Of a stretch of 64,000 nucleotides of DNA, positions 41,698-49,657 are shown piece after piece. The notes beneath the pieces are model-generated. The model saw only the letters and a list, made by a program, of their open reading frames with translations, did no database searches and had not been told where the DNA came from. The first letter of the stretch is position 1. Each line of letters opens with the position of its first letter. Position numbers and translations under genes: made by a program. The stretch lies in the NCBI RefSeq assembly GCF_004297405.1, contig NZ_SCVC01000011.1:124001-188000 (forward strand). Reading direction: 5' to 3'. This stretch comes from Reyranella sp. Lineage in GTDB: Bacteria > Pseudomonadota > Alphaproteobacteria > Reyranellales > Reyranellaceae.

Positions 41698-42549
41698 CTA
41701 TTCCGGCAAGGCCGAGATCATGTAGAGCGACTGGAGTTGTGGTGTCGGCTGCGCATTGACGCCGAAATTCTTGCTGAAGATCGTCGCGATCTCGCCGGAG
41801 CGGTAGATGCGGCTCAACGCACGATCCACCGCGAGGCGGAAATCACCATCGCCCAGCCGCATCGCCAGCGCGAAAGGCTCGATGCTGAGATAGGTGCTGG
41901 CGAGCAGGATGTGCGACGCATCCTTGTGATCCTTGATCATGGCCGTGAGCATCGCCTTGCCGGCGAAGTAGGCCGAAATCTCACCCTTTTCGAGGGCCGT
42001 CATCGCCTGCTGGAAATCCGTGAAGGGGACGATCTGGGCCTGGACGTGCACAGCGGCGAGGCTGCGCCGCAGCGCTTCCTCGGTCAGGGTGCCGGCGACC
42101 GCACCGACCTTCTTGCCACCGAGTTGCTGGATGTCGCGCGGGCCGTCGTTACGAATGGCGAAGCTGGTTCCGTCGACGAAAGTCGCGATCGAGAAATCAA
42201 CCTGGGCACGCCGGTCCAACGTTTCGGTGAGCGAGTCGCAGAGCAGGTCGGCCTTGCTCTGGCGGATCGCATCGAGGCGGTTCTCCGTGGTGACGGGCAC
42301 GAACTCGACCTTGATGCCGGGCTTCTTGAGCTGTTGGGCGAGGCTCTTGGCGACAGCCTCGCAGAGATCGACCATGAAGCCCTTGGGCTGCCCGTTAGCG
42401 GCTTTGTACGCGAAGGGTGCGGCATCCTCACGATAGGCGGCGCGCAGGACGCCGTTCTTGGCGATATCGTCGAGGGTACCAGCCCATGCGGTGCCTGTGG
42501 CCACGACAAGGCCCGACGCCAGCACAAGTCCGTTCAGCAACGCCTTCAT
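41698..42549 (-). CDS. Transporter substrate-binding protein (amino-acid ABC type, family 3)
   Basis: 283 residues with a signal peptide (MKALLNGLVLASGLVVATG, cleavage after AWA). The body has LRAAYREDAAPFAY, GFMVDLCEAVAKSL and KVGAVAGTLTEEALRRSL, typical of periplasmic family 3 binding proteins for polar amino acids or dicarboxylates. No permease or ATPase gene is next to it, so it is an orphan or a receptor. The start ATG at 42549 follows GAGAGGGGA; that ribosome site lies in a small hairpin. It is divergent from the VOC gene. Confidence 0.87.
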   Translation of the reverse strand: MKALLNGLVLASGLVVATGTAWAGTLDDIAKNGVLRAAYREDAAPFAYKAANGQPKGFMVDLCEAVAKSLAQQLKKPGIKVEFVPVTTENRLDAIRQSKADLLCDSLTETLDRRAQVDFSIATFVDGTSFAIRNDGPRDIQQLGGKKVGAVAGTLTEEALRRSLAAVHVQAQIVPFTDFQQAMTALEKGEISAYFAGKAMLTAMIKDHKDASHILLASTYLSIEPFALAMRLGDGDFRLAVDRALSRIYRSGEIATIFSKNFGVNAQPTPQLQSLYMISALPE

Positions 42550-42556
42550 GGATGAT

Positions 42557-42573
42557 CCCCTCTCGATGAGGGG
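42557..42573 (-). promoter_or_regulatory. Hairpin covering the ribosome-binding site of the solute-binding-protein gene
   Basis: In the minus-strand message CCCCTC-ATCGA-GAGGGG pairs perfectly over six bases, and the 3' arm is the Shine-Dalgarno run GAGGGG, seven bases before the ATG at 42549. Such a fold would hide the ribosome site until opened, so it may modulate translation. It may also be chance in GC-rich sequence. Confidence 0.35.
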
Positions 42574-42625
42574 CAACAATCCGATATTCGATCCGTTGTG
42601 ACCACTGGAAAACCGGAGAATCGCC

Positions 42626-43075
42626 ATGCCTCGTCCCACGTCTCGTGTCGTCGGCATCGATCACATCTCAGTCCGGGTCAGCGATTACGAAAAATCGAAG
42701 AAATTCTACGCAGGCCTCTTTGCCTTCCTTGGCTTCGAGCTGTCGGAGGACTATGGCAGCACCATCGGTTGGACCAACGGCAAGACGCGCTTCTGGATCG
42801 CGACCGCCGAGGGGCGCAAGACACATCGCATCGGCGATGTCGGCTTTCACCATTACGCCTTCGAGCTGCGCAACCGGAAGGATGTCGATGCGCTGCAGGC
42901 CTATCTCGAAGGCCAGGGCGTGCGCATCGTCGATCCCGCCGGCGAATATTACGAGGATTACTATGCCGTCTTCTTCCTCGATCCCGATGGGCTGAAGCTC
43001 GAAGGCATGAAATACGGCGAGCTGACGGCCAAGCGTCGCCGGAAGCCCGCTTCCTCCAGGAAAAAGAAGGCGTAA
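42626..43075 (+). CDS. VOC-superfamily (glyoxalase/bleomycin-resistance-like) protein
   Basis: 149 residues with one VOC module: IDHISVRVSDYEKSKKFYAGLF at the start (metal histidine in IDH), GDVGFHHYAFELRNRKDVDAL (second ligand His) and the closing AVFFLDPDGLKLEGM with the glutamate ligand. Members act as dioxygenases, epimerases, isomerases or resistance proteins, so no reaction can be named. Ends in a lysine-rich tail (RRRKPASSRKKKA). The aldehyde dehydrogenase gene starts 77 bases later. Confidence 0.87.
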   Translation: MPRPTSRVVGIDHISVRVSDYEKSKKFYAGLFAFLGFELSEDYGSTIGWTNGKTRFWIATAEGRKTHRIGDVGFHHYAFELRNRKDVDALQAYLEGQGVRIVDPAGEYYEDYYAVFFLDPDGLKLEGMKYGELTAKRRRKPASSRKKKA

Positions 43076-43152
43076 ATGCCGCTTATGGCGGCCTTGTCGC
43101 CTCCTGGGCTGCGCGCCAAACTCCCGGCCGTTTTCGTAACCGGAGGACCAAC

Positions 43153-44655
43153 ATGTCGACGACAGCGACCCAGACTAAGCCCCTTGCCCAGCCCTCCGGC
43201 ACCTATCAACCCAAGGGCATGCTGATCGGCGGCAAGTGGGTCGGCAGCGCGTCGGGCCAGCGCATCGCCATCGAGAATCCTGGCAATCGCTCGCTCGTGG
43301 CCGAGGTGCCGCGCGCGGCGGCGGCCGATGTCGAGGCCGCGGTCGCGGCGGCCGACAAGGCCTTTCCGGCCTGGAAGAACGTCGTACCGCGCGAACGCGG
43401 CAAGCTGCTGCTCAAGATCGCAGAGGCCATGGAAGTGCGCTCCGAGGAGATGGCACGCACCATCGCGCTCGAGACCGGCAACGCGCTGCGCACCCAGGCG
43501 CGCGGCGAGGCCAAGCTCGCGGCCGACATTTTCCGCTACTTCGGTGGTCTCGCGTCAGAGCTCAAGGGCGAGACAGTGCCGCTCGGCGAACACGTGCTTT
43601 CCTACACGCGCCGCGAACCGATCGGCATCGTCGGCGCCATCATCCCGTGGAATGCGCCGGTCATGCTGGGCGCGCTCAAGATCGCTCCCGCGCTCTGCGC
43701 CGGCAACGTGCTGGTGATGAAGGCGGCCGAAGATGCACCGATGGGCGTGCTGCTGATGGCCGACATCTGCCAGGAATTCCTGCCGCCCGGCGTGCTGAAC
43801 GTGGTGACCGGCTATGGCGAGGAATGCGGTGGTCCGCTCGCGAACCATCCCAAGGTACGCAAGCTCTCCTTCACTGGCTCGACCGACGTCGGCAAGGTGA
43901 TCATGCGCGCCGCAGCCGAGCGCATCGTGCCGGTGTCGCTGGAACTCGGCGGCAAGAGCCCGTCGCTGGTCTATCCCGACGCCGACGAGGATTGGGCGGT
44001 CGACGGCATCATCAACGCCATGCGCTTCACGCGGCAGAGCCAGAGCTGCACGGCGGGCTCGCGCCTGTTTTTGCACGAGGACATTTTCGATTCCTTCCTC
44101 AAGAAGCTCGAGAAGAAGACTTCGGCCCTCAAGATCGGCGATCCGCTCGACGAGGCGAGCGACATCGGCACCATCATCAACAACAAGCAGTTCACCAAGG
44201 TCTGCAAGTATGTCGACGAGGGGCTGAAGCGGTCGGACGCCAAGCTGGTGTTCGGTGGCCTGCCGCCCAAGACCGGTCCGTTGAGCGAAGGCTACTTCGC
44301 CGTGCCGACCGTGTTCGCCGACCGCTCCAACGACTGGCGGTTGGCACGTGAAGAGATCTTCGGACCGGTGCTGGTGGCGATCCGCTGGAGCGACGAGGCC
44401 GAGGCGATCCGCATGGCCAACGACAGCCACTACGGCCTCGCAGCCTATGTGTGGACGCACGATATCGGCCGCGGCCTGCGCGCTGCGCACGCGATCGAAT
44501 CGGGGTGGGTGCAGGTCAACCAGGGCGGCGGTCAGTCTCCCGGCATGTCCTACGGCGGCTTCAAGCAGAGCGGCCTCGGTCGCGAGTTCTCGCTCGAGGG
44601 CATGCTCGACAGCTTCACCCAGCGCAAGAGCGTGACGGTTAACCTGGCCGTCTGA
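43153..44655 (+). CDS. NAD(P)-dependent aldehyde dehydrogenase
   Basis: 500 residues. All landmarks are present: IIPWNAPVMLGALKIAPAL near 155, KAAEDAPMG, FTGSTDVGKVI for the cofactor, the general base Glu264 in SLELGGKSP and the nucleophile Cys299 in SQSCTAGSRLF. It has an N-terminal extension of about 20 residues. Start at 43153 follows GGAGGA. The enzyme oxidises an aldehyde to the acid, with substrate unspecified. The N-terminal frame continues upstream but without family similarity. Confidence 0.93.
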   Translation: MSTTATQTKPLAQPSGTYQPKGMLIGGKWVGSASGQRIAIENPGNRSLVAEVPRAAAADVEAAVAAADKAFPAWKNVVPRERGKLLLKIAEAMEVRSEEMARTIALETGNALRTQARGEAKLAADIFRYFGGLASELKGETVPLGEHVLSYTRREPIGIVGAIIPWNAPVMLGALKIAPALCAGNVLVMKAAEDAPMGVLLMADICQEFLPPGVLNVVTGYGEECGGPLANHPKVRKLSFTGSTDVGKVIMRAAAERIVPVSLELGGKSPSLVYPDADEDWAVDGIINAMRFTRQSQSCTAGSRLFLHEDIFDSFLKKLEKKTSALKIGDPLDEASDIGTIINNKQFTKVCKYVDEGLKRSDAKLVFGGLPPKTGPLSEGYFAVPTVFADRSNDWRLAREEIFGPVLVAIRWSDEAEAIRMANDSHYGLAAYVWTHDIGRGLRAAHAIESGWVQVNQGGGQSPGMSYGGFKQSGLGREFSLEGMLDSFTQRKSVTVNLAV

Positions 44656-44666
44656 CGCGGTGAAGA

Positions 44667-46082
44667 CTACGCCGGCACTTTGAGATGATGGTCGGTCGCG
44701 CCTTGATAGGCGTGACTGATCCGATAGAGCATAGCCTCGTCGAAGGGCCGCCCGATGAGCTGCAGGCCGATCGGCGCGCCGTTGCTGTCGAAACCGCAAG
44801 GCAACGACAGAGCCGGGATGCCGAGCGTGTTGAAGGGGCGGGTCAGTCCGGTGAAGCGCGCGACCATGGCGAGCGTCGCCGGCCCACCCGAGGCTTCGAC
44901 ATCTGTCTCTGCGATCGTCGGAATCGGGAAGGGGATGGCCGGCAACAACACTGCATCGACGTCGGTCATCGCAGTGCCAAGAAACTCGCGCACGAAGTGA
45001 GCGCGCAGGCGAAGGGCATCGATGTACTGCGTCGCCGGAATGAAGAAGCCCGCCTCCATGCGCGTGCGCACCTGGTTGGCGTACGGCTCGTTTGCTTCCA
45101 TCCATGGCCGGTGCATGGCGGCAGCCTCCGACTTCACGATCACCTCCGCAGCGCGATAGAGCGCAGTGAAGTCGGGAATCTTCGCTGTCGATATTTTGGC
45201 ACCCTGGTTTCCCAATGCGTCGGCGGCGGCTTGCACTGCGGCGCCGACCTGGGCGTCGATCGGCACGAGCGCTTCGGGCAGCGCCAATCCGATTTTGAGC
45301 CCGGAGACGCCACCCTGAAGCAGCCTCTCATAGTCCGGCACGGGCTTCTCGCTGGTCGTCGAATCGTCCGGATCATGACCGGCGATGACGGCCAGCACGC
45401 GTGCATTGTCGCGCGCCGTGCGGGTCAGCGGGCCGACATGGTCCAGGCTCCAGGAGCGGGCCAGCGCGCCGGCGCGACTCACCCGCCCGTAGGTCGCCTT
45501 CATCCCGACCACGCCGCAGGCGGCGGCCGGCAGCCGGATGGAGCCGCCGGTATCTGAACCCAACGCGCCATAGACCATGCGTGCGGCCACCGAGGCGCCG
45601 GAGCCGCTCGAACTGCCGCCTGTGATGCGCGTCGCGTCCCACGGATTGCGGCAATGGCCGTGATGAACATTGTGGCCGGTCGGACCCGCCGCGAACTCCG
45701 CCATGTTGAGGAAGCCCAGTTCGACGACGCCGGCTGCATCGAGCCGCTGCAACACGGTGGCTGTCGTGGGCGCCTGCCAATCGCGGCGGATGGCGCTGCC
45801 GCCGGTCGAGAGTTCGCCCTTGCGGTAGTACATGTCCTTGTGCGCCATGGGCACACCATGCAGCGCACTCCTCCGCTGGCCGGCCGCGATCTCCTTGTCC
45901 AGCGCCCGCGCCCGCTCCAGCGCCTTCTCTCCATTCAATCGAAGAAAGGCGTTGGTTTTCGGCTGCCAGGTCTCGATGCGGTCGAGGCACGCTTCGGTCG
46001 CCGCGACCGATGTCGTCTTTCCAGAGGCAATCGCATCGGCAACGGTGCTGAGATCCTGCAGGGCGAGATCACGGGCGCTCAT
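44667..46082 (-). CDS. Amidase signature-family enzyme (GatA/AtzE-like)
   Basis: 471 residues. The Ser-cisSer-Lys triad is complete: Lys82 in VPMAHKDMYY, the cis-serine in ITGGSSSGSGAS (near 158), and the nucleophile Ser181 in GSDTGGSIRLPAA. It hydrolyses an amide; members include Asp-tRNA amidotransferase subunit A, allophanate hydrolase and biuret hydrolase. It overlaps a 65-codon upstream gene by ATGA (46079-46082), as with AtzG/AtzE pairs, which suggests a small-molecule amidase with a small partner rather than the tRNA enzyme. Confidence 0.9.
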   Translation of the reverse strand: MSARDLALQDLSTVADAIASGKTTSVAATEACLDRIETWQPKTNAFLRLNGEKALERARALDKEIAAGQRRSALHGVPMAHKDMYYRKGELSTGGSAIRRDWQAPTTATVLQRLDAAGVVELGFLNMAEFAAGPTGHNVHHGHCRNPWDATRITGGSSSGSGASVAARMVYGALGSDTGGSIRLPAAACGVVGMKATYGRVSRAGALARSWSLDHVGPLTRTARDNARVLAVIAGHDPDDSTTSEKPVPDYERLLQGGVSGLKIGLALPEALVPIDAQVGAAVQAAADALGNQGAKISTAKIPDFTALYRAAEVIVKSEAAAMHRPWMEANEPYANQVRTRMEAGFFIPATQYIDALRLRAHFVREFLGTAMTDVDAVLLPAIPFPIPTIAETDVEASGGPATLAMVARFTGLTRPFNTLGIPALSLPCGFDSNGAPIGLQLIGRPFDEAMLYRISHAYQGATDHHLKVPA

Positions 46083-46276
46083 TTCGCTTCCCGCGCCATC
46101 AGGCTCGCAAAGGCGGCGGGCTCATCGTCGAAAGCCAGGTATCTGGTCGCTGCTTCCCGCACGGCATCGTTCAGCACTTGCAGCTCGGCAGCGAGCTCGG
46201 CCAGGCGCTTGTCGTCGTACTTCAGTCCCTGAAGGCCGGACGCAATGCCGGCAACAGTGCGGGTTCTGTCGTCCAT
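46079..46276 (-). CDS. Small GatC/AtzG-like partner of the amidase
   Basis: 65 residues, mainly helical: MDDRTRTVAGIASGLQGL, then LAELAAELQVLNDAVREAATRY, then LAFDDEPAAFASLM. It resembles the size and shape of AtzG-like (DUF4089) or GatC proteins, which wrap round and stabilise an amidase subunit; the DDEPA stretch near the end matches the acidic pair in that group. The ATG at 46276 follows GAGGAG by eight bases. It overlaps the amidase start by ATGA. Assignment to the family is tentative; its partnership with the amidase is well supported by coupling. Confidence 0.65.
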   Translation of the reverse strand: MDDRTRTVAGIASGLQGLKYDDKRLAELAAELQVLNDAVREAATRYLAFDDEPAAFASLMAREAK

Positions 46277-46287
46277 CCGCCTTCTCC

Positions 46288-47184
46288 TCAAAGCTTCAGC
46301 TTACGTTCGCCGAGCCGCGCGCGATCCTCTTCCGAGAAGGTCATGATCTTCCTGATCTTCTGGTCGAACTTCATGCCGACCGCTTCGGCGCAAGCAGCAA
46401 GCGTGCCGCTCTCGGTCTCGAACAGGAAATGCGTGAAGGTCAGGATCTTGTCGGTGAAGTCGGCGAGGCCGCTCATCGTCACCATCAGGTCGCCAGCACG
46501 CAAGGGGCGGCGATAGTGATTCAGCATCTCGACCACCACGGAACCCTCCTGGCGATCCTGCATCGCTGCGCGATCGAAGCCGAGATGGTTCCAGAGGACC
46601 GGCGCACCGTCCGAATAACGGCCGAACTGGTGGCGCGGCAGGAACTCGCCGTTCTCGTCGCATTCGTCGGGCGTGATCTGGGTACGACCGACCTCGATCA
46701 ACCCGGTCTGCGAGGCGGTCGAGAGCGAAAGATCGGGCAAGTCGAGCTTGCCCACGCTGCGCGGCTTTGCGGCGGCGGGCAGTTCCACCCTAGCGGCTTC
46801 GGCGCGAGCGCGCACCTCGGCGGGCCAGGGCTCGGCCGCTGTGATGCGACGGCGGATCGTTGCCGCGATGTGGCCACCGGCGGGATTACGCACCTCGTGA
46901 TAGGCGACGAGATGGCGTTCGCCGACTTCGACAGGCGCCGAATGAACCTCGACTGGTTCCACGACCCGGAACTCGCGTAGGTAGCGAACGTGATCGTCGA
47001 CGACGCTGGTGGCGATGCCTGCCGCGCGCTGTGCCCGCGGTCCGAAGCCAAGGCTTGCCAGCAGATGGGACGACGCCTCGTGGCCGAACTCTGTGTAAAA
47101 CTGGACATTCAGATGGTTGTTTTCATCGCACTGCCAGGTGTTCACGGCAGTGCTGAAAGTCGGGATCAGGCCAGGGCTCGACAC
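46288..47184 (-). CDS. Double-hotdog thioesterase-like protein
   Basis: 298 residues with two hotdog modules in one chain. The first contains VNTWQCDENNHLNVQFYTEF (around 15-35) and the second IEVGRTQITPDECDENGEFLPRHQF (around 170-190), each with a CDENxH/E-like motif, so the chain looks like a gene-internal duplication. Such proteins cleave or bind acyl-CoA or acyl-ACP. It starts right at 47184 and its stop is 12 bases from the small amidase partner. Which acyl group it handles is unknown; a dehydratase is another reading. Confidence 0.75.
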   Translation of the reverse strand: MSSPGLIPTFSTAVNTWQCDENNHLNVQFYTEFGHEASSHLLASLGFGPRAQRAAGIATSVVDDHVRYLREFRVVEPVEVHSAPVEVGERHLVAYHEVRNPAGGHIAATIRRRITAAEPWPAEVRARAEAARVELPAAAKPRSVGKLDLPDLSLSTASQTGLIEVGRTQITPDECDENGEFLPRHQFGRYSDGAPVLWNHLGFDRAAMQDRQEGSVVVEMLNHYRRPLRAGDLMVTMSGLADFTDKILTFTHFLFETESGTLAACAEAVGMKFDQKIRKIMTFSEEDRARLGERKLKL

Positions 47185-47367
47185 GCTACGCTCTCTCTGC
47201 AGTCTGTGGATGACTGCTCAAATGGCCGAAAAAGCCCCAAGAATCGACATTTTTCGTGCATTCCGCCCTTGCGGGGGATCGATTCGTGGATAACCTTGGC
47301 CCGTCAACGCCGCCCTGGGGCGTCAGGAGGCCGTTGGCGAAACGAAAAATGCAAGGGACCCCTCAAC

Positions 47368-47664
47368 ATGGCTACCAAACCCTCAGTTCCTACCGTGCCG
47401 CTTTCGAAGGTCGCGGCTGAGCTCGCCGAGAAGACCGGCATGACCAAGAAGGACGCTACTGGCACCCTCGACGAGTTCGTCAGCCTGGTCGTGCGTCACC
47501 TGAAGAAGGGCAACAAGGTCCGCATCACGGGCCTCGGCATCCTCCAGGTCCGCCATCGTCCGGCGCGTATGGGCCGTAACCCGGCCACCGGCGAAGCGAT
47601 CAAGATCAAGGCGTCGAAGAAGGTTGCCTTCCGCGTCGCGAAGGATCTCAAAGAAGCGATCTAA
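47368..47664 (+). CDS. HU-family DNA-binding protein
   Basis: 98 residues. A start at ATG 47368 gives the family form: KVAAELAEKTGMTKKDATGTLDEF, VTGLG-type turn (RITGLGILQVRHRPARMGRNPATGE) with the arm residues GRNPATGE, and KASKKVAFRVAKDLK at the end. It bends and compacts DNA. The 183-base region upstream is the longest in the window and must hold its promoter. A strong intrinsic terminator follows at 47688. The N-terminal 12 residues before the fold are longer than in E. coli HU. Confidence 0.94.
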   Translation: MATKPSVPTVPLSKVAAELAEKTGMTKKDATGTLDEFVSLVVRHLKKGNKVRITGLGILQVRHRPARMGRNPATGEAIKIKASKKVAFRVAKDLKEAI

Positions 47665-47687
47665 CTCGTTCCTGACGGGGAAAGATC

Positions 47688-47726
47688 GGGCGGGTTTCGG
47701 CAATGCCGGACCCGCCCTTCTTTTTG
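47688..47726 (+). terminator. Intrinsic terminator of the HU gene
   Basis: GGGCGGGT (47688-47695) pairs perfectly with ACCCGCCC (47710-47717), an inner CGGC/GCCG helps close the loop, and TTCTTTTT follows. It begins 23 bases after the HU stop, so it ends that transcript. This is the clearest rho-independent terminator in the window. Confidence 0.9.
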
Positions 47727-47837
47727 TCTTCTGCCGCTTTCGCCCTCGTGAGGTCATCGCAGAGCGGCACCAGTCTCATGCTTTGGCAGGCGCGTCGCGG
47801 ACTGGTCTAGTATAGCCGGAGCGCAGCGCAGTCCGGC

Positions 47838-48626
47838 ATGAGCACCTTCATCTTCCTCAAGACAATTGTTCTTCTCAGCCTGCCGCCGGCATCGCTTGCG
47901 GTCGGGGTGGTGCTCTGGCTGTTGCTGACCCTCATCGGGTGGCGTCGGCTTGCTCACATCATTCTGGGTCTCGCCATTGCGCAGAACATCGTGATGTCGT
48001 TTCCGCCAGTGACCGACGCGCTGGTCGAATCGCTCGAAGCCAGGACACGCCGCATCGTGACGGCCTCGCCGGCCTGCTGCTACGACGCGATCGTCGTGTT
48101 GGGCGGTGCCGTCGCACCGGCAGCACCGCCGCAGTTGATGGAGCCGGATCTGACGGAGGCGGCCGACCGGGTCTGGCAGGCGGCGCGCTTCTACCATGCC
48201 GGCGTCGCTCCGACGGTCATCGTGAGCGGCGGTTCCTTGAACAACCAGCAGGGCGGGCCGGCGACCAGCGAAGCCGAAGCGATGCGCCGCTTCCTGATCG
48301 ACCTCGGTGTGCCCGACAAGGCGATCGTCTCGGAAGGCCAGTCGCTCAACACCATCGAGAACATCCACAACGTGCGCGCCATCGTCAAAGATGGTCGTGT
48401 CCTCATCATCACCTCGGCATTCCATGTGCCGCGCGTGGCCGAGCTGTCGCAGCGGGCCAAGCTCGATGCGGCCTTCTACGGAACCGATTGGGGGCGGCCG
48501 GAAGAGCTGCGCGCCACCTGGGAGAACTGGATTCCAGATGTCGGATCGATGGCCTGGTCGGGTCGTGCGCTGCGCGAGCTCGTCGCACTTGCTTTCGATC
48601 GCCGCGGAGCGAGGCTCGAACCATGA
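47838..48626 (+). CDS. YdcF-family (DUF218) membrane-anchored protein
   Basis: 262 residues. Two hydrophobic helices at the N terminus (IVLLSLPPASLAVGVVLWLLLTLIG and ILGLAIAQNIVMSF) anchor a DUF218 domain marked by YDAIVVLGGAV, VSGGSLNNQQGG, EGQSLNTIENI and VLIITSAFHVPRV. Related proteins (SanA, ElyC, YdcF) are linked to envelope and peptidoglycan function. Its stop overlaps the next gene start (ATGA at 48623-48626). The family function remains uncertain. Confidence 0.87.
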   Translation: MSTFIFLKTIVLLSLPPASLAVGVVLWLLLTLIGWRRLAHIILGLAIAQNIVMSFPPVTDALVESLEARTRRIVTASPACCYDAIVVLGGAVAPAAPPQLMEPDLTEAADRVWQAARFYHAGVAPTVIVSGGSLNNQQGGPATSEAEAMRRFLIDLGVPDKAIVSEGQSLNTIENIHNVRAIVKDGRVLIITSAFHVPRVAELSQRAKLDAAFYGTDWGRPEELRATWENWIPDVGSMAWSGRALRELVALAFDRRGARLEP

Positions 48627-49642
48627 CTGTGTTCCGCCTCAACCGTCGCGCTGCACTGGGCTTCGCGGCTGCCGGGCCGCTGTTGTTGCCGCTTGCCTGG
48701 CGTTCCCGGGCGCAGACACGCGACAAGCTCGTCTTCCAGACGGACTGGCGGGCCCAGGCCGAGCATGGCGGCTACTATCAGGCGCTCGCGGCCGGCCTCT
48801 ACGCCAAAGCCGGCATCGACTGCGATCTGCGGCAGGGCGGCCCGAGCCTCAACATCAGCCAGCTCCTGCTCAATGGCCGCGTCGACATGACCATGTCGAA
48901 CAGCTTCGAAGCCTTCACCTACGTGCGCGAGGATGCGCCGTTCTTCACCATCGCCTCGATCTTCCAGAAGGATCCGCAGGTCCTGATCGGCCATCCCGAT
49001 ACCGGCTTCCACGATTTCGCGGATCTCAAGGGGCGCACTCTGCTGATCGGCAGCGGCGGCCGAGTGACCTACTGGCCTTACCTGCGCAAGAAGTACGACC
49101 TGCAGAACGAGCAGCTCCGGCCCTACACCTTCAACATGGCGCCCTACCTTGCCGACAAGAACGCCGTGCAGCAGGGATTCCTGTCGTCGGAACCCTATTC
49201 GATCGCCCAGGCGCTCGGTCGTGCGCCGCCGGTGCTGCTGATCGCCGACGCGGGATTCAGCGCTTACCAGACCACCATCGCCATTTCGCGCAAGCTGGCA
49301 GGCGAGAAGCGTGACCTGATCCAGCGCTTCGTCGATGCCACGCTCGTGGGCTGGGCGCAGTATCTCAAGGGCGGTCCGGCCATCGAGGCAGCCAATGCGC
49401 TGATCAAGAAGGCCAATCCCGAACAGACCGACGATCGAATCCAGTACGCCATCAAGGTGCTGAACGAACGCGGCATCGTCCTGTCGGGGGACGCGTTGAC
49501 CGGCGGCATCGGCGCCATGAGCGACGCGCGCTGGAAGAGCTTTTATGAGTCGATGGTCGAGGTCGACGTCCTGCCTAGGGGGCTGGATATTGCCAAGGCT
49601 TACACGCTCGATTTCGTGAACAAGGGTATTGGAAAGCCGTAG
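48623..49642 (+). CDS. ABC transporter substrate-binding protein (NMT1/THI5/SsuA-like)
   Basis: 339 residues with a twin-arginine-like leader (LNRRAALGFAAAGPLLL) and cleavage near SRAQT. The body has VFQTDWRAQAEHGGYYQALAAG, KAGIDCDLRQGGPSLNISQLL and a fold of the type binding pyrimidine precursors, nitrate or aliphatic sulfonates. ATP-binding and permease genes are absent nearby, so it is an orphan. It is translated from the ATGA overlap with the YdcF-type gene and is followed 15 bases later by an acyl-CoA dehydrogenase. Confidence 0.87.
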   Translation: MTVFRLNRRAALGFAAAGPLLLPLAWRSRAQTRDKLVFQTDWRAQAEHGGYYQALAAGLYAKAGIDCDLRQGGPSLNISQLLLNGRVDMTMSNSFEAFTYVREDAPFFTIASIFQKDPQVLIGHPDTGFHDFADLKGRTLLIGSGGRVTYWPYLRKKYDLQNEQLRPYTFNMAPYLADKNAVQQGFLSSEPYSIAQALGRAPPVLLIADAGFSAYQTTIAISRKLAGEKRDLIQRFVDATLVGWAQYLKGGPAIEAANALIKKANPEQTDDRIQYAIKVLNERGIVLSGDALTGGIGAMSDARWKSFYESMVEVDVLPRGLDIAKAYTLDFVNKGIGKP

Positions 49643-49657
49643 GGCGAGGAGAGAGGC

